Below, piece by piece: positions 35,382-46,009 of a DNA stretch of 64,000 bases. The notes beneath the pieces were generated by a model. It was not told where the DNA came from and ran no database searches. It saw only the letters and a list, made by a program, of their open reading frames with translations. Within the stretch, counting starts at the first letter, position 1, and each line of letters begins with the position of its first letter. The translations under genes and the position numbers were made by a program. This stretch comes from Neurospora crassa OR74A (taxonomy: Eukaryota; Ascomycota; Sordariomycetes; Sordariales; Sordariaceae): assembly GCF_000182925.2 (NCBI RefSeq), contig NC_026506.1:558001-622000 (forward strand). The letters are read 5' to 3'.

Positions 35382-37334
35382 GATGAGATGAGGCCGGATA
35401 CCGGGGAGTATAGTTCCTTTTCTGAGCTGCTGGCCTTTTTGGGAACCGTCGATCCCTCAGGCAGAGTATCCGCTAGAGTGAAACGCAATGTGATATGGAC
35501 CAGCACAGCATCCGCATGAACAGGAGGTCAACGGGAGGAGGGGCGTCGAGGCAAACGTCTGGGTATATACTGTGGTAGCGGCTGTTGACACGATCCGGGT
35601 TGGAAGGGTCGTGAAGCATGTGTCGAGTAGACGAGCACTTTGGTCAGTTTGGAAGCGGATTGGCCACTGGCGTACGGGCCGGATTCAGGCACCTCTTCCA
35701 CTTGCATTCTCACTCGTGATTCCCGCATGATGACCGTCAAAAATAGCTTTGGAGGGAGGCCCCAAAGAGAGAGAGAATCGGTCATGTTGATTGGGGTCTT
35801 GGTGAGCACAAGAAGTGGTGCTACGCTTGTATGAGACATGATTGGTCGGGTGAACTTGACAGCACCGGAGGGCGAGCGGCAAGGGACTCGACGCGATTGG
35901 CTGGCACATAGTGACCACGCCGGTGAGGTCGTCTATCTCCGCCTCCACCCCGTTGTTGACCCCTGGCGATTGGTGCCGCTCCCGCGTCCCGTCCTTGGCC
36001 TTTGTTTCTCTTTTGGATTTTGATCGGTCTTGTCCCTGGACCCCATTCTGTGAAAAATAAAGTCTTCCAAACCCACCGCCTTTTCCCAGCAAGGAAACTG
36101 GTGCATGGCTAGCCTTCCAACGATGAGGCGTACCTTGCAGTGTTCGAGCCTCGTTACCGCCGCGATGGGTCCAGAACTTGAGATGGTTACCAGTGACGGC
36201 AGTTGGACTGAGAAAGTCACAGTGATGGGCACATGTGATCAAAGTCACGACACCACTAGTGAAAGGAGCAGCCGATGGTTTTTGATAAAAGGAGCGCTCT
36301 ATCCACCATGCTATCGCCTTGGATGTGGTGGATGGGCAGTCACTTTGACTAACAATCACACAGCAGCAGCAGGTGAAGATCACTATTTCACGTCAGCCGC
36401 ATGTGCTGATGCCATTTGTTGGTTGAATCTGGCACTAGGCTCCGAACTGATCCTGATCAATAGCACAATCCCGTCAGCTATATCACGGAGGGTCATGTCC
36501 ATTGAGCTTGATATCTTAGACGCCCGGATTGCTTTCAACAAACAAAGCCGTGAAGCAAGGAGTTCATGCTGTCGACGTATACCTCGGGCTCCATGCCGCC
36601 TCTTTGACTATGATGGTCGGCGGAATAGAGTTTGCACTACGCCCTTCGTGGCCGAGATAGTCGAGATACGATGTGAACCGGGGATGAGGGGTTAGGCTTT
36701 GCGATCGTGTTGCGATATACTAAAAAGAGGGCCGATATGAGATGTTGGAATGCAATGCAACGGTCCGACACCTGACAAGGTCTGTTTGATCCATGGTGAT
36801 CGCCAACGGGGTCCTGGGCAATTGATGGGTTTGAAAGGTCTCGGTCAATTGAAACGATGAGAGGGTGCGTGATGATGTTTGAAGGAAGCCTCTCTCGCGC
36901 AAAAAGTTGGACCTTTTGGTTCAGTATGTGGTCGAGTCTGAAGAGTTGGGTTCTCCAGTTCGGTGGAATTTGGAAATTGAGAGTGTCGAGTGCTTGCCGT
37001 GTTGTTTGGCGGTGACAGCGATTGATTTGAGTGTCAGATCATGCTATGAAAGGGTTAGGGTTATTGGCGAGATGCCTTCATCAAACTGACCTCCAACAAG
37101 TCACATGCTTTCGTGCAGCGATAGTGGAGCCGGGCACCTTGACGGCGCGACCCGCTTCAGTTGTCGTTCGCGAACTCCACTTGAACATCGCCGGCAATAA
37201 AACTGCAACGAACCTGTACAGGCACAGCAACTAGCCCGAACTTTGCAGATTGTGAGCTGCTGGGTTCCAATGGTCCAATCACCATACAACATTGGCTCAA
37301 TATAGCTGCTCTTGCAGTCCCTCCCTCGCTCCCA
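35382..37334. promoter_or_regulatory. Divergent upstream region of the membrane protein gene and mus-50
   Basis: 1.95 kb between divergent starts. Frames of about 200 codons overlap on both strands (35685-36383 minus, 36105-36695 plus) and show no domain, so I treat the stretch as non-coding. No repeat or RNA gene is evident. Confidence 0.55.
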
Positions 37335-40300
37335 ATGTCTCCCTCCGCGCCGCCAAAACACTCCATCCTCGACAGCTTGAACAATGCCCAGGCACGCGCC
37401 GTGACCTCGGATGCTGCCACTGTCGCTATATTAGCCGGCCCAGGTAGCGGAAAGACACATACACTTACCTCCCGAGTGGTCTGGTTGGTCGATCATGTCG
37501 GCTACCAACCACAAGATGTCGTTGTCGCGACATTCACCGTCAAGGCTGCTCGGGAAATGAAGGAGCGCATCGGCAAGGCTCTGGGAAACGGCCGCGAAAA
37601 CAAGATCATTCTGGGCACATTCCACAGCATTGCTCGACGCTATCTTGCCGCGTACGGCCGCCACATTGGACTGAGCGAAAAGTTCAGCATTGCCGACGAT
37701 AACGACTCGAGATCCATCATCACGAGAATATGCAAAAGGCTACAACTGGGTCTCGATCCGCCCATGGCAAAGGCCTGGATAAGCAAGAAGAAAGCCAAGG
37801 GAATGGAACCCAGTCCTTCCTCTTTGCCCCAACCGCCAAAGAAGCAGCCGGTACAACGAGGTCAGCGGGATCTGGAAGTATGCTATACCGAGTACCAGAC
37901 CCACTTGGAACGATCAAACTTGCTAGACTATGACGATCTGCTGGTCCGATGCGTGGAACTTCTTCGCAAGTTTCCTTCTTGTGTGTCTAATATACAGACG
38001 GTCCTGATCGACGAATACCAAGATACCAACGGCGTACAATACGAGCTTATGCGTCTGCTTGCCCAAAAGCATCAGAGGATTACAATTGTCGGCGACCCAG
38101 ATCAGAGTATCTACGGATGGCGCTCGGCCGAGATCAAGAACTTATGGAGACTTCTCCGCGATTATCCGAAAACCGACGAGATTTCGCTCGAAGAGAACTA
38201 CCGCTCGTCCCAAGCTATCCTCGACTTATCACTGCTGGTGATTCAGCAGGACAAGAAAAGATATCAAAAGGTGTTGAAACCAGTCCATGACAGAGGCTCC
38301 CGTCCTGTCTTGCGCAAACTCAAAAACGCTTCCACCGAAGCAGAGTGGATCGTCGCCGAGATACGCCGTGCGCTTCTCATGTCGGGGTCAATGTTGACCC
38401 ACAACGATGTGGCTGTTCTTCTGCGCTCAGCATCGCTGTCAAGGCACGTCGAAAGTGCCCTTGGTAAAGCGGGTATCCCCTACCGCATGGTTGGCGGTTT
38501 CAAGTTTTACGAGCGTTCAGAGATCAAGACTATTCTTGATTATCTACGAGTCATCCATCAGCCAGACAACAATGATGCGTTTGGGAGGATCATGAACGTC
38601 CCCAAGCGAGGCATAGGCGACGGCACTATCAAAAACCTTATCGAAGAAGCAGAAAAGTCATCTCTCAGCCTTTACAGTCTTCTTGTCAAACATTGCCGGG
38701 GGGACCGTACTGCCAAGACCAAGATCACCAAGCATGCTGAACAGAAAATTAGTGGTGAACTGATTCGCATGTTGAATGGGATACGGAAGAAGATGGAAGA
38801 GGCTGCAGAGAGCAACCCGTTCGGCTTGGTCGATTTGATTGAGCATTTGCTGACAGCCTTGAACTTCCAAAATTACCTTCAGGTGACATATCCTGACGAC
38901 CACGAGCAAAGATGGGCCAACGTTCAGGAGTTCATTAGTCTTGCCAATGACTTTGTGCGAGACTTGCATGTGTCTGGCGAGGATGCTCTGCCAGAAATCG
39001 AGGGGCTTGAACAGTCAAAGGAGGAGGAAGTTCTCCCGCAATTCTTGGCCAACGTCTCACTCGCCTCTGACGCTCAAAAAGGAGAAGAGGGTCAGGAGAA
39101 CAAGCCACTGGTTACCATATCGACCATTCACGCCGCCAAAGGTCTTGAATGGCCTATCGTCTTCATACCAGCAGTCTACAATGGCTCTATCCCGCATATG
39201 CGGTCGGAAGACGGAGATGAAGAGCGAAGATTGCTATACGTCGCCATGACACGGGCTCAATCCTTGCTATACCTCAGCTATCCGGTGTACCACAGTCCAG
39301 GGAGTAGCGAACGTACCGAAATGTCTTCGTTTGTGTCTCCTGTCGCCAATTCCTTCGCAAAGAAGGGTCCTACTTTCGAACGGCCACTCATGACCCATAT
39401 CGCCAAGGTGCTCCAACGCGAGCTACCTTCCGAAAAGGAAATCTTCAAGGGGATCCCCAACATGTCCCATACCGAGGATAACATGTATCCCATCGACCCA
39501 GACGATGCTTTCCAAGAAAGTGGGCAGGGCTTTGACTCGTCAAGATCAAAACGTCCCAAGCTCTACAACCCAGTGGCGATATCAACTGGAGACGGACACG
39601 AAGAACCTCAATGGGCAAAGCCACACGCTACCACAATGGACCAAGCATCAACCTTCACCATAGCTTCCCTCCCTGGCTTTGTCAACGCAGCCGTCCATCA
39701 AGCAGCTATCACCGCAGCGGCCAACGCTAGCGCCGCTGCCGCCTTGGAAGCCAGAGCCAACAAGGCCTCAGCTTCATCAGGCATAAAGCGAGGTACGAAC
39801 AAGCGACCAGCCGACCAAAAGAGCATCCTCGGATTTGTTAAGACCAATTTCGAGCCCGCCACCGGTGTCGGTTCATCCATCACTTCCGCCTCTACCACCA
39901 CCAACCGTCCCTCTGTCCCAACCCCCCGTCTCCCGCAACCGGCCTTATCTCGCAACCCATCCCTGCCCTTAAACCACAGTCATAGCCCTCCAGCCCACAC
40001 CTTTACTGGCGCTGGCAGCCTCCAAAGAGCCCAAAGCCACCCCTCCAAACCCTCTGTTCCCGCCACTACCGCAGGTATAGCCCCTGAACTGGCGTCCCAT
40101 AGGCTGGGAAGCAGTCGTGGTCTAAACCTCAACGTTACTCGACCTCCTTCTCTACAACCACCCAAAGATGCCTCTTCTACATCTTCATTTCACTATAAAA
40201 AGCAGTATGTCTGTTTCTCGAGCTCGCCCACGAGACCTGAACCCGACGATGGCATATCAGCTCCGCCGAAATCAGCGGGAGGAGGAGACGAAGAAGAAGC

Positions 40301-40652
40301 GGAGGAAACCGAACAACCGCCTACTCCTACGAGACCGGCAGGGAGTTTGCATGTGACTACTTGCCATAATGTCTTGCCTACGGGGTTGGGTGGGTATCCT
40401 GGCAAACGGGCAGCGAGAGGAGGGGCGGTGGGAGTGGTGAGGAAGCCGGTGGGGTTGGCGAGGTTGGATGGAACGGAGGGGATGGGGGCGATCAAACCGA
40501 TGGAGAGGTTGATGAAGCCTTTTAAGCCTTTGACTATGAATCGGACGGCTGGAGGTTCAGGGGTTGGTGGTGGGAGTGGAAGGGGAAGTGGGAGTGGGAA
40601 TGGAAGTACGATGGGGAGACCGGGGTTGCAGAGGCCTGGGATAGGGAGGTGA
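37335..40652 (+). CDS. mus-50: Srs2-like UvrD/Rep-family DNA helicase
   Basis: 3'-to-5' superfamily 1A helicase that in yeast strips Rad51 from single-stranded DNA and limits recombination; the Neurospora gene is mus-50. A single exon encodes 1105 residues. Helicase motifs in order: Walker A GPGSGKTHTLTSR (about 35), Ia TFTVKAAREMKERI, Walker B LIDEYQDTN (about 226), III VGDPDQSIYGWRSAE (about 253), IV LEENYRSSQAILD, V TIHAAKGLEWPIVFIP (about 596) and VI RRLLYVAMTRAQ (about 631). After about residue 720 the tail is Ser/Pro/Ala-rich. It holds QKSILGFV near 830, close to a PCNA-interacting box, and the conserved end segment PMERLMKPFKPL, then Gly-Ser repeats. The start is at the first Met of MSPSAPPKHSILDSLN, which precedes the Q-motif-like LNNAQARAV. 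Confidence 0.95.
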   Translation: MSPSAPPKHSILDSLNNAQARAVTSDAATVAILAGPGSGKTHTLTSRVVWLVDHVGYQPQDVVVATFTVKAAREMKERIGKALGNGRENKIILGTFHSIARRYLAAYGRHIGLSEKFSIADDNDSRSIITRICKRLQLGLDPPMAKAWISKKKAKGMEPSPSSLPQPPKKQPVQRGQRDLEVCYTEYQTHLERSNLLDYDDLLVRCVELLRKFPSCVSNIQTVLIDEYQDTNGVQYELMRLLAQKHQRITIVGDPDQSIYGWRSAEIKNLWRLLRDYPKTDEISLEENYRSSQAILDLSLLVIQQDKKRYQKVLKPVHDRGSRPVLRKLKNASTEAEWIVAEIRRALLMSGSMLTHNDVAVLLRSASLSRHVESALGKAGIPYRMVGGFKFYERSEIKTILDYLRVIHQPDNNDAFGRIMNVPKRGIGDGTIKNLIEEAEKSSLSLYSLLVKHCRGDRTAKTKITKHAEQKISGELIRMLNGIRKKMEEAAESNPFGLVDLIEHLLTALNFQNYLQVTYPDDHEQRWANVQEFISLANDFVRDLHVSGEDALPEIEGLEQSKEEEVLPQFLANVSLASDAQKGEEGQENKPLVTISTIHAAKGLEWPIVFIPAVYNGSIPHMRSEDGDEERRLLYVAMTRAQSLLYLSYPVYHSPGSSERTEMSSFVSPVANSFAKKGPTFERPLMTHIAKVLQRELPSEKEIFKGIPNMSHTEDNMYPIDPDDAFQESGQGFDSSRSKRPKLYNPVAISTGDGHEEPQWAKPHATTMDQASTFTIASLPGFVNAAVHQAAITAAANASAAAALEARANKASASSGIKRGTNKRPADQKSILGFVKTNFEPATGVGSSITSASTTTNRPSVPTPRLPQPALSRNPSLPLNHSHSPPAHTFTGAGSLQRAQSHPSKPSVPATTAGIAPELASHRLGSSRGLNLNVTRPPSLQPPKDASSTSSFHYKKQYVCFSSSPTRPEPDDGISAPPKSAGGGDEEEAEETEQPPTPTRPAGSLHVTTCHNVLPTGLGGYPGKRAARGGAVGVVRKPVGLARLDGTEGMGAIKPMERLMKPFKPLTMNRTAGGSGVGGGSGRGSGSGNGSTMGRPGLQRPGIGR

Positions 40653-41047
40653 GGTTGTGAGGTTTAAGGGTCATAGTGTTGTAGTCATTGTTAGGCGTTG
40701 TGCTTATCGCGATATTGCAAGATATTTGATGCCAATGACTGGAAAAATAGATCTCAGAAGTTACCGGTTCGGGGCAAGAGTATCATGTGTGTCTGTCGTG
40801 GAGTATCTTTCAGCATGTTCTACCTGGTCCGGAAACCATTATCAGTGGAGCAGCAAATAAGCGTATCAATCTCTCGCGCATCTTCTACCTCACCTATCAC
40901 CAACGCTTCATCATTCCACATCTGGAATTCCCAAAGCTTCCCACCTGTCGAGTGTAAACCGATTTTTGTTTTGTTGGGCTTGACGGTCTTCTTGTCAGGG
41001 TTCTTGAGGCCATGGTTTGGTCATCTCTTTCAACAAATCAAATCCCC
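40653..41047. other. Spacer between mus-50 and tRNA-Thr
   Basis: 395 bp with no gene. It includes the mus-50 3' untranslated region and the upstream flank of the tRNA. Confidence 0.6.
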
Positions 41048-41119
41048 GCCCGCATGGCTCAGTGGTAGAGCGCATCACTAGTAATGATGAGGTCGTCAGT
41101 TCGATTCTGGCTGTGGGCA
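41048..41119 (+). tRNA. tRNA-Thr(AGT)
   Basis: A complete 72-nt cloverleaf can be folded. The acceptor GCCCGCA pairs with TGTGGGC (one G-T). The D arm is GCTC-GAGC. The anticodon stem CATCA pairs with TGATG around loop CTAGTAA, giving anticodon AGT. The T stem GTCAG pairs with CTGGC around TTCGATT. The discriminator base is A. Box A (TGGCTCAGTGG) and box B (AGTTCGATTCT) promoters are intact and there is no intron. A T-rich stretch follows from about 41130 and can serve as the polymerase III terminator. Confidence 0.95.
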
Positions 41120-42685
41120 TTTGATAACCATTTCTTTTGCTTTTTGCTTTCTTTTTTTGCCCTCAAACGCAATTCGTTTTTTCCAATTGTATTTGTTTTC
41201 TTATTTTGCAAGCTTTGGGATTCTTTTCACTATTTTTTTCATCTTGGTGAACTGTGTGTGGTGTATGTAACTCGTTTCGGAGGAAGCTGAAGAAAAGGGA
41301 GGAAGATTACTAGGTAGGTAGATGTAATTCTCGACATGCTTTTAAAAGCCGTTGTCTCGCAGAAATGACTTTAATCCCAGATATACATCCTCAAAGGAAT
41401 GAACTGTTACCCTATATATCTATCATCAATCAATCCATACCTTGCCACATACCTTGCCACATACCTTGCCACATACCTGTAAGAGCATATGTGTTATTCG
41501 ACGCCATTCTGGACTTCCATCTGCAACTATCTGCGGAAGTCAAGGTACTGCACTTGTTGTCACTGCATCGTCGGACCTGATTCCCGTCATCACATCGATG
41601 ATAGCACAAGTGCGATTCAATCGGCACGGCACGTCAAGCTCGCTGGCCTCTTCGTCGCTTGTACCTCTTGCTGGCGTCACAGGCGTTTCTATCGCAGCGG
41701 CTCCGTCGGGCACTCAGACTTGAAGCTTCGTCTTAGTGTTGAATGACGGGCTACCTTTATGAGATCCCACTTCCACAAGTAGCCGGCGTCGTCCCGTTCG
41801 ATTTGAGATGAGAAAATAACAGAGTGCGATTCTGATTCCTTCCACGACTTGGCTAGATCCATTGGGTGGACACAGTCATGGCCGCTCACGATGAAACATT
41901 TGACGGTTATGCCTTCGACCGCACATTCGCACAGCTAGAAGACGTCTTGTCGCGAGGCTCTGGGGGAAGGTTCAGTCGGTTGGTGGCTTGGAGCTGGTGG
42001 ACCAGTGGACGCTAAAAGTCTAGGGGGTGGGGAGGGGGACTGAGGACGTAAAGCTGAAGAAGTCGTCGTGGGAGATGGTGTCGCTGAAGTCGTTCATGTG
42101 ACCTCCAAAGATGAAACTGGGGGTTTGGGACTTTGGGTTGGGTGCTAGTAAGCACTTGAAACGGACTGGTACCTATCCGAGAATACAATGAAGGAAAACT
42201 ACCTAGGCAATGTATACAAGATGGAAGAGAGCATGTTCGGGACTTGATTGGATCATGAAAGTGAGTTGAAGTCGTGCGTAAAACTTGCAATTCATACGTC
42301 CCGGTGTGGTCGGGGACGCCCATCACGTTATACAAAACGACTGCCGGTTTCATAGGGTATTGCCGCTCGTTTATTCTTATCACAAGCCACTGACAGCCTG
42401 TGAGTCGAAGACGGAGATATAGATTGAATCTAATATGTGATCTAGCACAGGCGCCATATAATAGGTTACACCTCCTAACACGATTTATAAAATCCCGGGC
42501 CATTTCATCAAGATTAGGATGAAACGTGGAAATACCGTGGTTGTCAAGGTACACTAAGTACCTCTGAATTATCTCCTCAGTTGCAGTTTGTAGAGGTAGC
42601 CCTGATGAAGTTAAGATGTTTGATAGTGAATGAAAGAACCGTTGATGTAAAAAGCAGACAGAAGACCCAAGAACTGCATGACGTC
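41120..42685. other. Spacer between tRNA-Thr and the HET gene
   Basis: 1.57 kb without a supportable gene. T-rich sequence follows the tRNA. Three tandem copies of a 12-bp unit (CATACCTTGCCA) occupy 41436-41471. A 180-codon minus-strand frame at 42012-42554 has no recognisable domain. Confidence 0.55.
41436..41478. repeat. 12-bp tandem repeat (3.6 copies)
   Basis: The unit CATACCTTGCCA is repeated three times exactly, with a partial fourth copy CATACCT. Confidence 0.93.
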
Positions 42686-45088
42686 CTACCCCAAAGCAAC
42701 AAGAATCCTCTCCCGTTTAAACTTCAGCCACTTCTCGATGGAAACAAAGCCAATCGTAGCGACCCTATAGGCGATACCCTGACGCCTCTTGATCAAAAAC
42801 AAGAAAAACTCGATGCCTTGCTTCTCTCGCTGTGAAGGATTACTTGACAACGCAAACCACGGGCAAGCATCACTGGCAATTGCAATGAATTCGACCTTCA
42901 TGCGATCACTTTTCCAGGAGTATTTGGGTCTCTCCCATTCTTCGTCCAGATGACCCAAAACCCAACGTTGAATATGGAAGAATTGATACTTACCTTCCTC
43001 GTCATGTACACTGATGGTGTCTTCGTCGCCGCTAGGCTTTCCCAAATAAAGGTACGTACGTTCACACCAGAAGAAGAGGAGCTGGTCATCAGGGGTGCGA
43101 GAGAGTCGCTTCGGTGTAATATCCGGGCTGAGAGTCTTGTAGATCGTATCGAGGGTCAAGGGCTCAAATGCGTTTGGATAGCTATGAGTTGGCAGCGGCG
43201 ATGCGCTTTCTCCACCATTCGTGGAGAAAGGCATGGTCCTTGACATGTTGTCCTCCGGAATGTCATATATTTCCACCAGCCGCACAGGTGTATTTCTGAG
43301 CACATACGGCCTAATCTCGAGTTTTAGGAAACTGGCAGAGCGCCATTGTTTCTGTATGTCACCTTTCCAGCCGAGCCATGACCAGCTTGGGAACGACACC
43401 TTAACTTGCAGTGATGTAGTCGGTAAAGTAGTGAGACATTCTCTTCGCACGAGACGACGCCATGTCGTTTCCCAGCATAGACTACGACTGAATTTCTCTT
43501 TGGAGACAGGCAGACCCCACAACAACTGCTCACCGGTCATCTCTGTATATTCTCGGAGAATAGCAGAAAAGGCGTCATGAGCATCACCATCGAAAGAAAG
43601 ATCCCTTTTTGAGAAATCAGAAGCCAGTGACCAGAACTGGTACTCTATATCTCGTCGACGGCTCAGAGTAGATCCTAGAGAAGTACTCAGAATTACATGT
43701 ACCATCTCCATAGGCTGCCACGACAGGGTGGCAAACTTAGTTTCAGTATCGGTCTCCTCCCATCGGCGACACCGCCTGCAACTCCAGAGTAGTTGCTCGC
43801 CTGTAAAGATGAATACGCGCCGCGACAGAGATATTTCTTGTAACGTCCATCCGCGAGTTTGCCAAGGAAGGCTATGTGTATATGATCGATTTGAAGAGCC
43901 GGTACGGGGCATAACCGTTGAGATAAGCCACAAGGGCATTTCTTGTGGGCCCGCTGGTCTGACTTGAACTTTGCGTTGGATTGCCCTTCGAGGCGTAAGA
44001 ATACCCGCAAGCCCTGAGCCAGAATTCTCGCCCGCAGCGGCCACAATCGTAAAGTTGGCATTCTTGTAGATATCACCCATTATCTGGAGTTGAGACATCT
44101 TATCCGCATCATCGTTTTGTATAATACAGAGCGTGTCCACCCAGAGGTACCGATATCCCATATAGGACGTGAACATCATGGCATCTGTAATAGTTTGCGG
44201 AGTGGCCCCCTGAAGAGAACCGGGCAACTGTAGCCGAAGAAGATTCTCACGTTTCAGCATAGCTTGTTGTGTGGTGCCCCATACATAGCTGAGCGTCACG
44301 TAAGGAATATCTCCGAGACGGTGCTGATCAAATTCAACAACTGACTTTGATGTCGTGTCGATGAGGCGGAAGACTGATGTTCTGACACCTTCGCCTTTTA
44401 GCTTGGCACAACAGTCGTCGTTATCCAAACAGTGACGCAGCCATCGCCTTGGCAATTCCAGGTCAATCAGGGCTGGCCTCTCTCGTCCATTGAACAAGCT
44501 TTGTCTTTCGTTCGTGCCCATTTCGATACTTTGAAAGCCTTCAAAGAGCTCAATAACATCTTTATACCCAGGGTATCTCCCCATCCAACTCCACCTCCAC
44601 GGATGCTTTTCGCGTACTGTCCATCGCAAGGAGACTCTCGGGTAAGGAATGGCGGGGATCTCAAGCGCATCGTACCGCTTCCAGGTCACACCAGCAGGCG
44701 CCTCCACGTAGCCGGCCTCGGTGAAGTAGACGTCGCAAATGGTATCTTTTTCGAAAACAGCAGGCGCTTTTACTCGCACCCCTGATGTTTCGAGAACAAG
44801 AGAAACTTCCCGGCAAAATGAGCAAGTGGAAGCAGACCTCTCAATACGGCTCTGGGCTCCAAGACTCCAGTGGGGACGATCATCGTTGTTTATGCGATAA
44901 TTGATCCAAGGAAACCTCCCTTCAATTGGCTGTCCTTCGTTAAGCTCTTCCACATCTTTAGAAGATGGAAGGCGAAGCTGTTCAAAGTCGATGGCGGTGC
45001 AGTATTCACAAAGATTTTCTATTTCCGCCATCCTGGATCTGGTCAAAAAGGATTGTGGTGATCCTATTACATGGTTAACCGAGTTCAA
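42686..45088 (-). CDS. HET-domain protein
   Basis: Heterokaryon-incompatibility-domain (HET, PF06985-type) protein; in Neurospora such proteins trigger cell death after fusion of unlike strains, though most HET genes have no assigned role. One exon of 800 residues. The HET core starts near residue 260: YVTLSYVWGTTQQ, then WVDTLCIIQNDDADK and MGDIYKNANFTIVAA, and closes with RGWTLQEISLSRRVFIF. The N terminus has two Cys pairs (LCEYC, CSFC) that could bind metal. The C-terminal 300 residues show no known module. The first Met (45088) is used; Met20 (MAEIENLCEYC, 45031) may be the true start because HET proteins often begin with such a segment. No NACHT or WD-repeat region follows, so it is not a het-d/e type. 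Confidence 0.92.
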   Translation of the reverse strand: MNSVNHVIGSPQSFLTRSRMAEIENLCEYCTAIDFEQLRLPSSKDVEELNEGQPIEGRFPWINYRINNDDRPHWSLGAQSRIERSASTCSFCREVSLVLETSGVRVKAPAVFEKDTICDVYFTEAGYVEAPAGVTWKRYDALEIPAIPYPRVSLRWTVREKHPWRWSWMGRYPGYKDVIELFEGFQSIEMGTNERQSLFNGRERPALIDLELPRRWLRHCLDNDDCCAKLKGEGVRTSVFRLIDTTSKSVVEFDQHRLGDIPYVTLSYVWGTTQQAMLKRENLLRLQLPGSLQGATPQTITDAMMFTSYMGYRYLWVDTLCIIQNDDADKMSQLQIMGDIYKNANFTIVAAAGENSGSGLAGILTPRRAIQRKVQVRPAGPQEMPLWLISTVMPRTGSSNRSYTHSLPWQTRGWTLQEISLSRRVFIFTGEQLLWSCRRCRRWEETDTETKFATLSWQPMEMVHVILSTSLGSTLSRRRDIEYQFWSLASDFSKRDLSFDGDAHDAFSAILREYTEMTGEQLLWGLPVSKEKFSRSLCWETTWRRLVRRECLTTLPTTSLQVKVSFPSWSWLGWKGDIQKQWRSASFLKLEIRPYVLRNTPVRLVEIYDIPEDNMSRTMPFSTNGGESASPLPTHSYPNAFEPLTLDTIYKTLSPDITPKRLSRTPDDQLLFFWCERTYLYLGKPSGDEDTISVHDEEGKYQFFHIQRWVLGHLDEEWERPKYSWKSDRMKVEFIAIASDACPWFALSSNPSQREKQGIEFFLFLIKRRQGIAYRVATIGFVSIEKWLKFKRERILVALG

Positions 45089-46009
45089 TGACTCGTAGCG
45101 TGAGACCGGTGACTTGCCTTCAGTTCAGGGTCTGCTATTTTCTGTGTAATATCGATGAAGAGAACAAGCGCAAGAAAAGGGCAGTATCTTTTAGATAAGA
45201 TAATACGCCAGCTACGCTTCAATGCGAAAGATGCTCAAAGCGGTGTGATTTCGGCTGCCATAGAAAACACAAATACTACCCTACTCAGCTGAATGAGCAG
45301 TCACGTGAAAAGGGTTACGAACGGGTGAATTAACCATCGGGATGCCGTCCCAGCCTGACAGCCAGAAACATCTGGTGAGGCCAAAGGTCGTTGGCTAGAG
45401 AGATATATGTCTGGTCACACTCTCAAATTACCCAGGGAGATAGGGTGCGAGTGGGTATGGACCAAAAAGACACCCTATCTCCACGGGTAAGTTCGCAGGG
45501 GGTCGCCCTAACACTGTCGCCGATATATGAGAGGGAAGCCGCGGTAGTCATGATAAGAAGGGGCGCCTCAGAAGAGATCACAGAAGTAGAGATGTTCCGA
45601 ATCCATCATTGGCTGGCTGTTCCTTCCGATGGTTATCGACTACAGAAGTAGTTATCTTATGGGTAGCCAGAGTCAGTCCCGGTCCGAGTGGCAGCGTCCA
45701 ATCGTTCTATCCGCCGTGTAGTTCCTTTCGTGGCTCTTCTCCCCATTCTTTCTCCCACATGGTAATAATTATCGATAGTGTTGTTGCTTCCACTCAATCT
45801 TCCAGAAGACACCAACTTGTCCCCAGCCGTGCATACTCTTAACTGCGTTTGTAGGCATCGGCGTGGCGAGTGATTGTTAGGTACAAACGGCCAAGAAGCA
45901 TGCAGCTGTCCTCTCCACGTCAGTAAGCCGTTGGAAGCCTTCCCGGTGGTATGCCCTTCTTCTTCCTTTCAGTTCGGGTTGATGAGAACCTTCTTCCCCC
46001 ACAACCAAA
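45089..46009. other. Divergent upstream region between the HET gene and the small fungal protein gene
   Basis: 921 bp between divergent genes. A dyad-like pair GGGAGATAGGGTG and CACCCTATCTCC lies at about 45435-45482. No coding or RNA gene is visible. Confidence 0.55.

Noticed and set aside
36235-36320. Minus-strand sequence resembling a tRNA D-arm (GGTGGATAGAGCGCTCC) with a downstream T-loop-like TTTGATC
   Set aside because: D stem, anticodon stem and acceptor do not pair, so no cloverleaf can be drawn.
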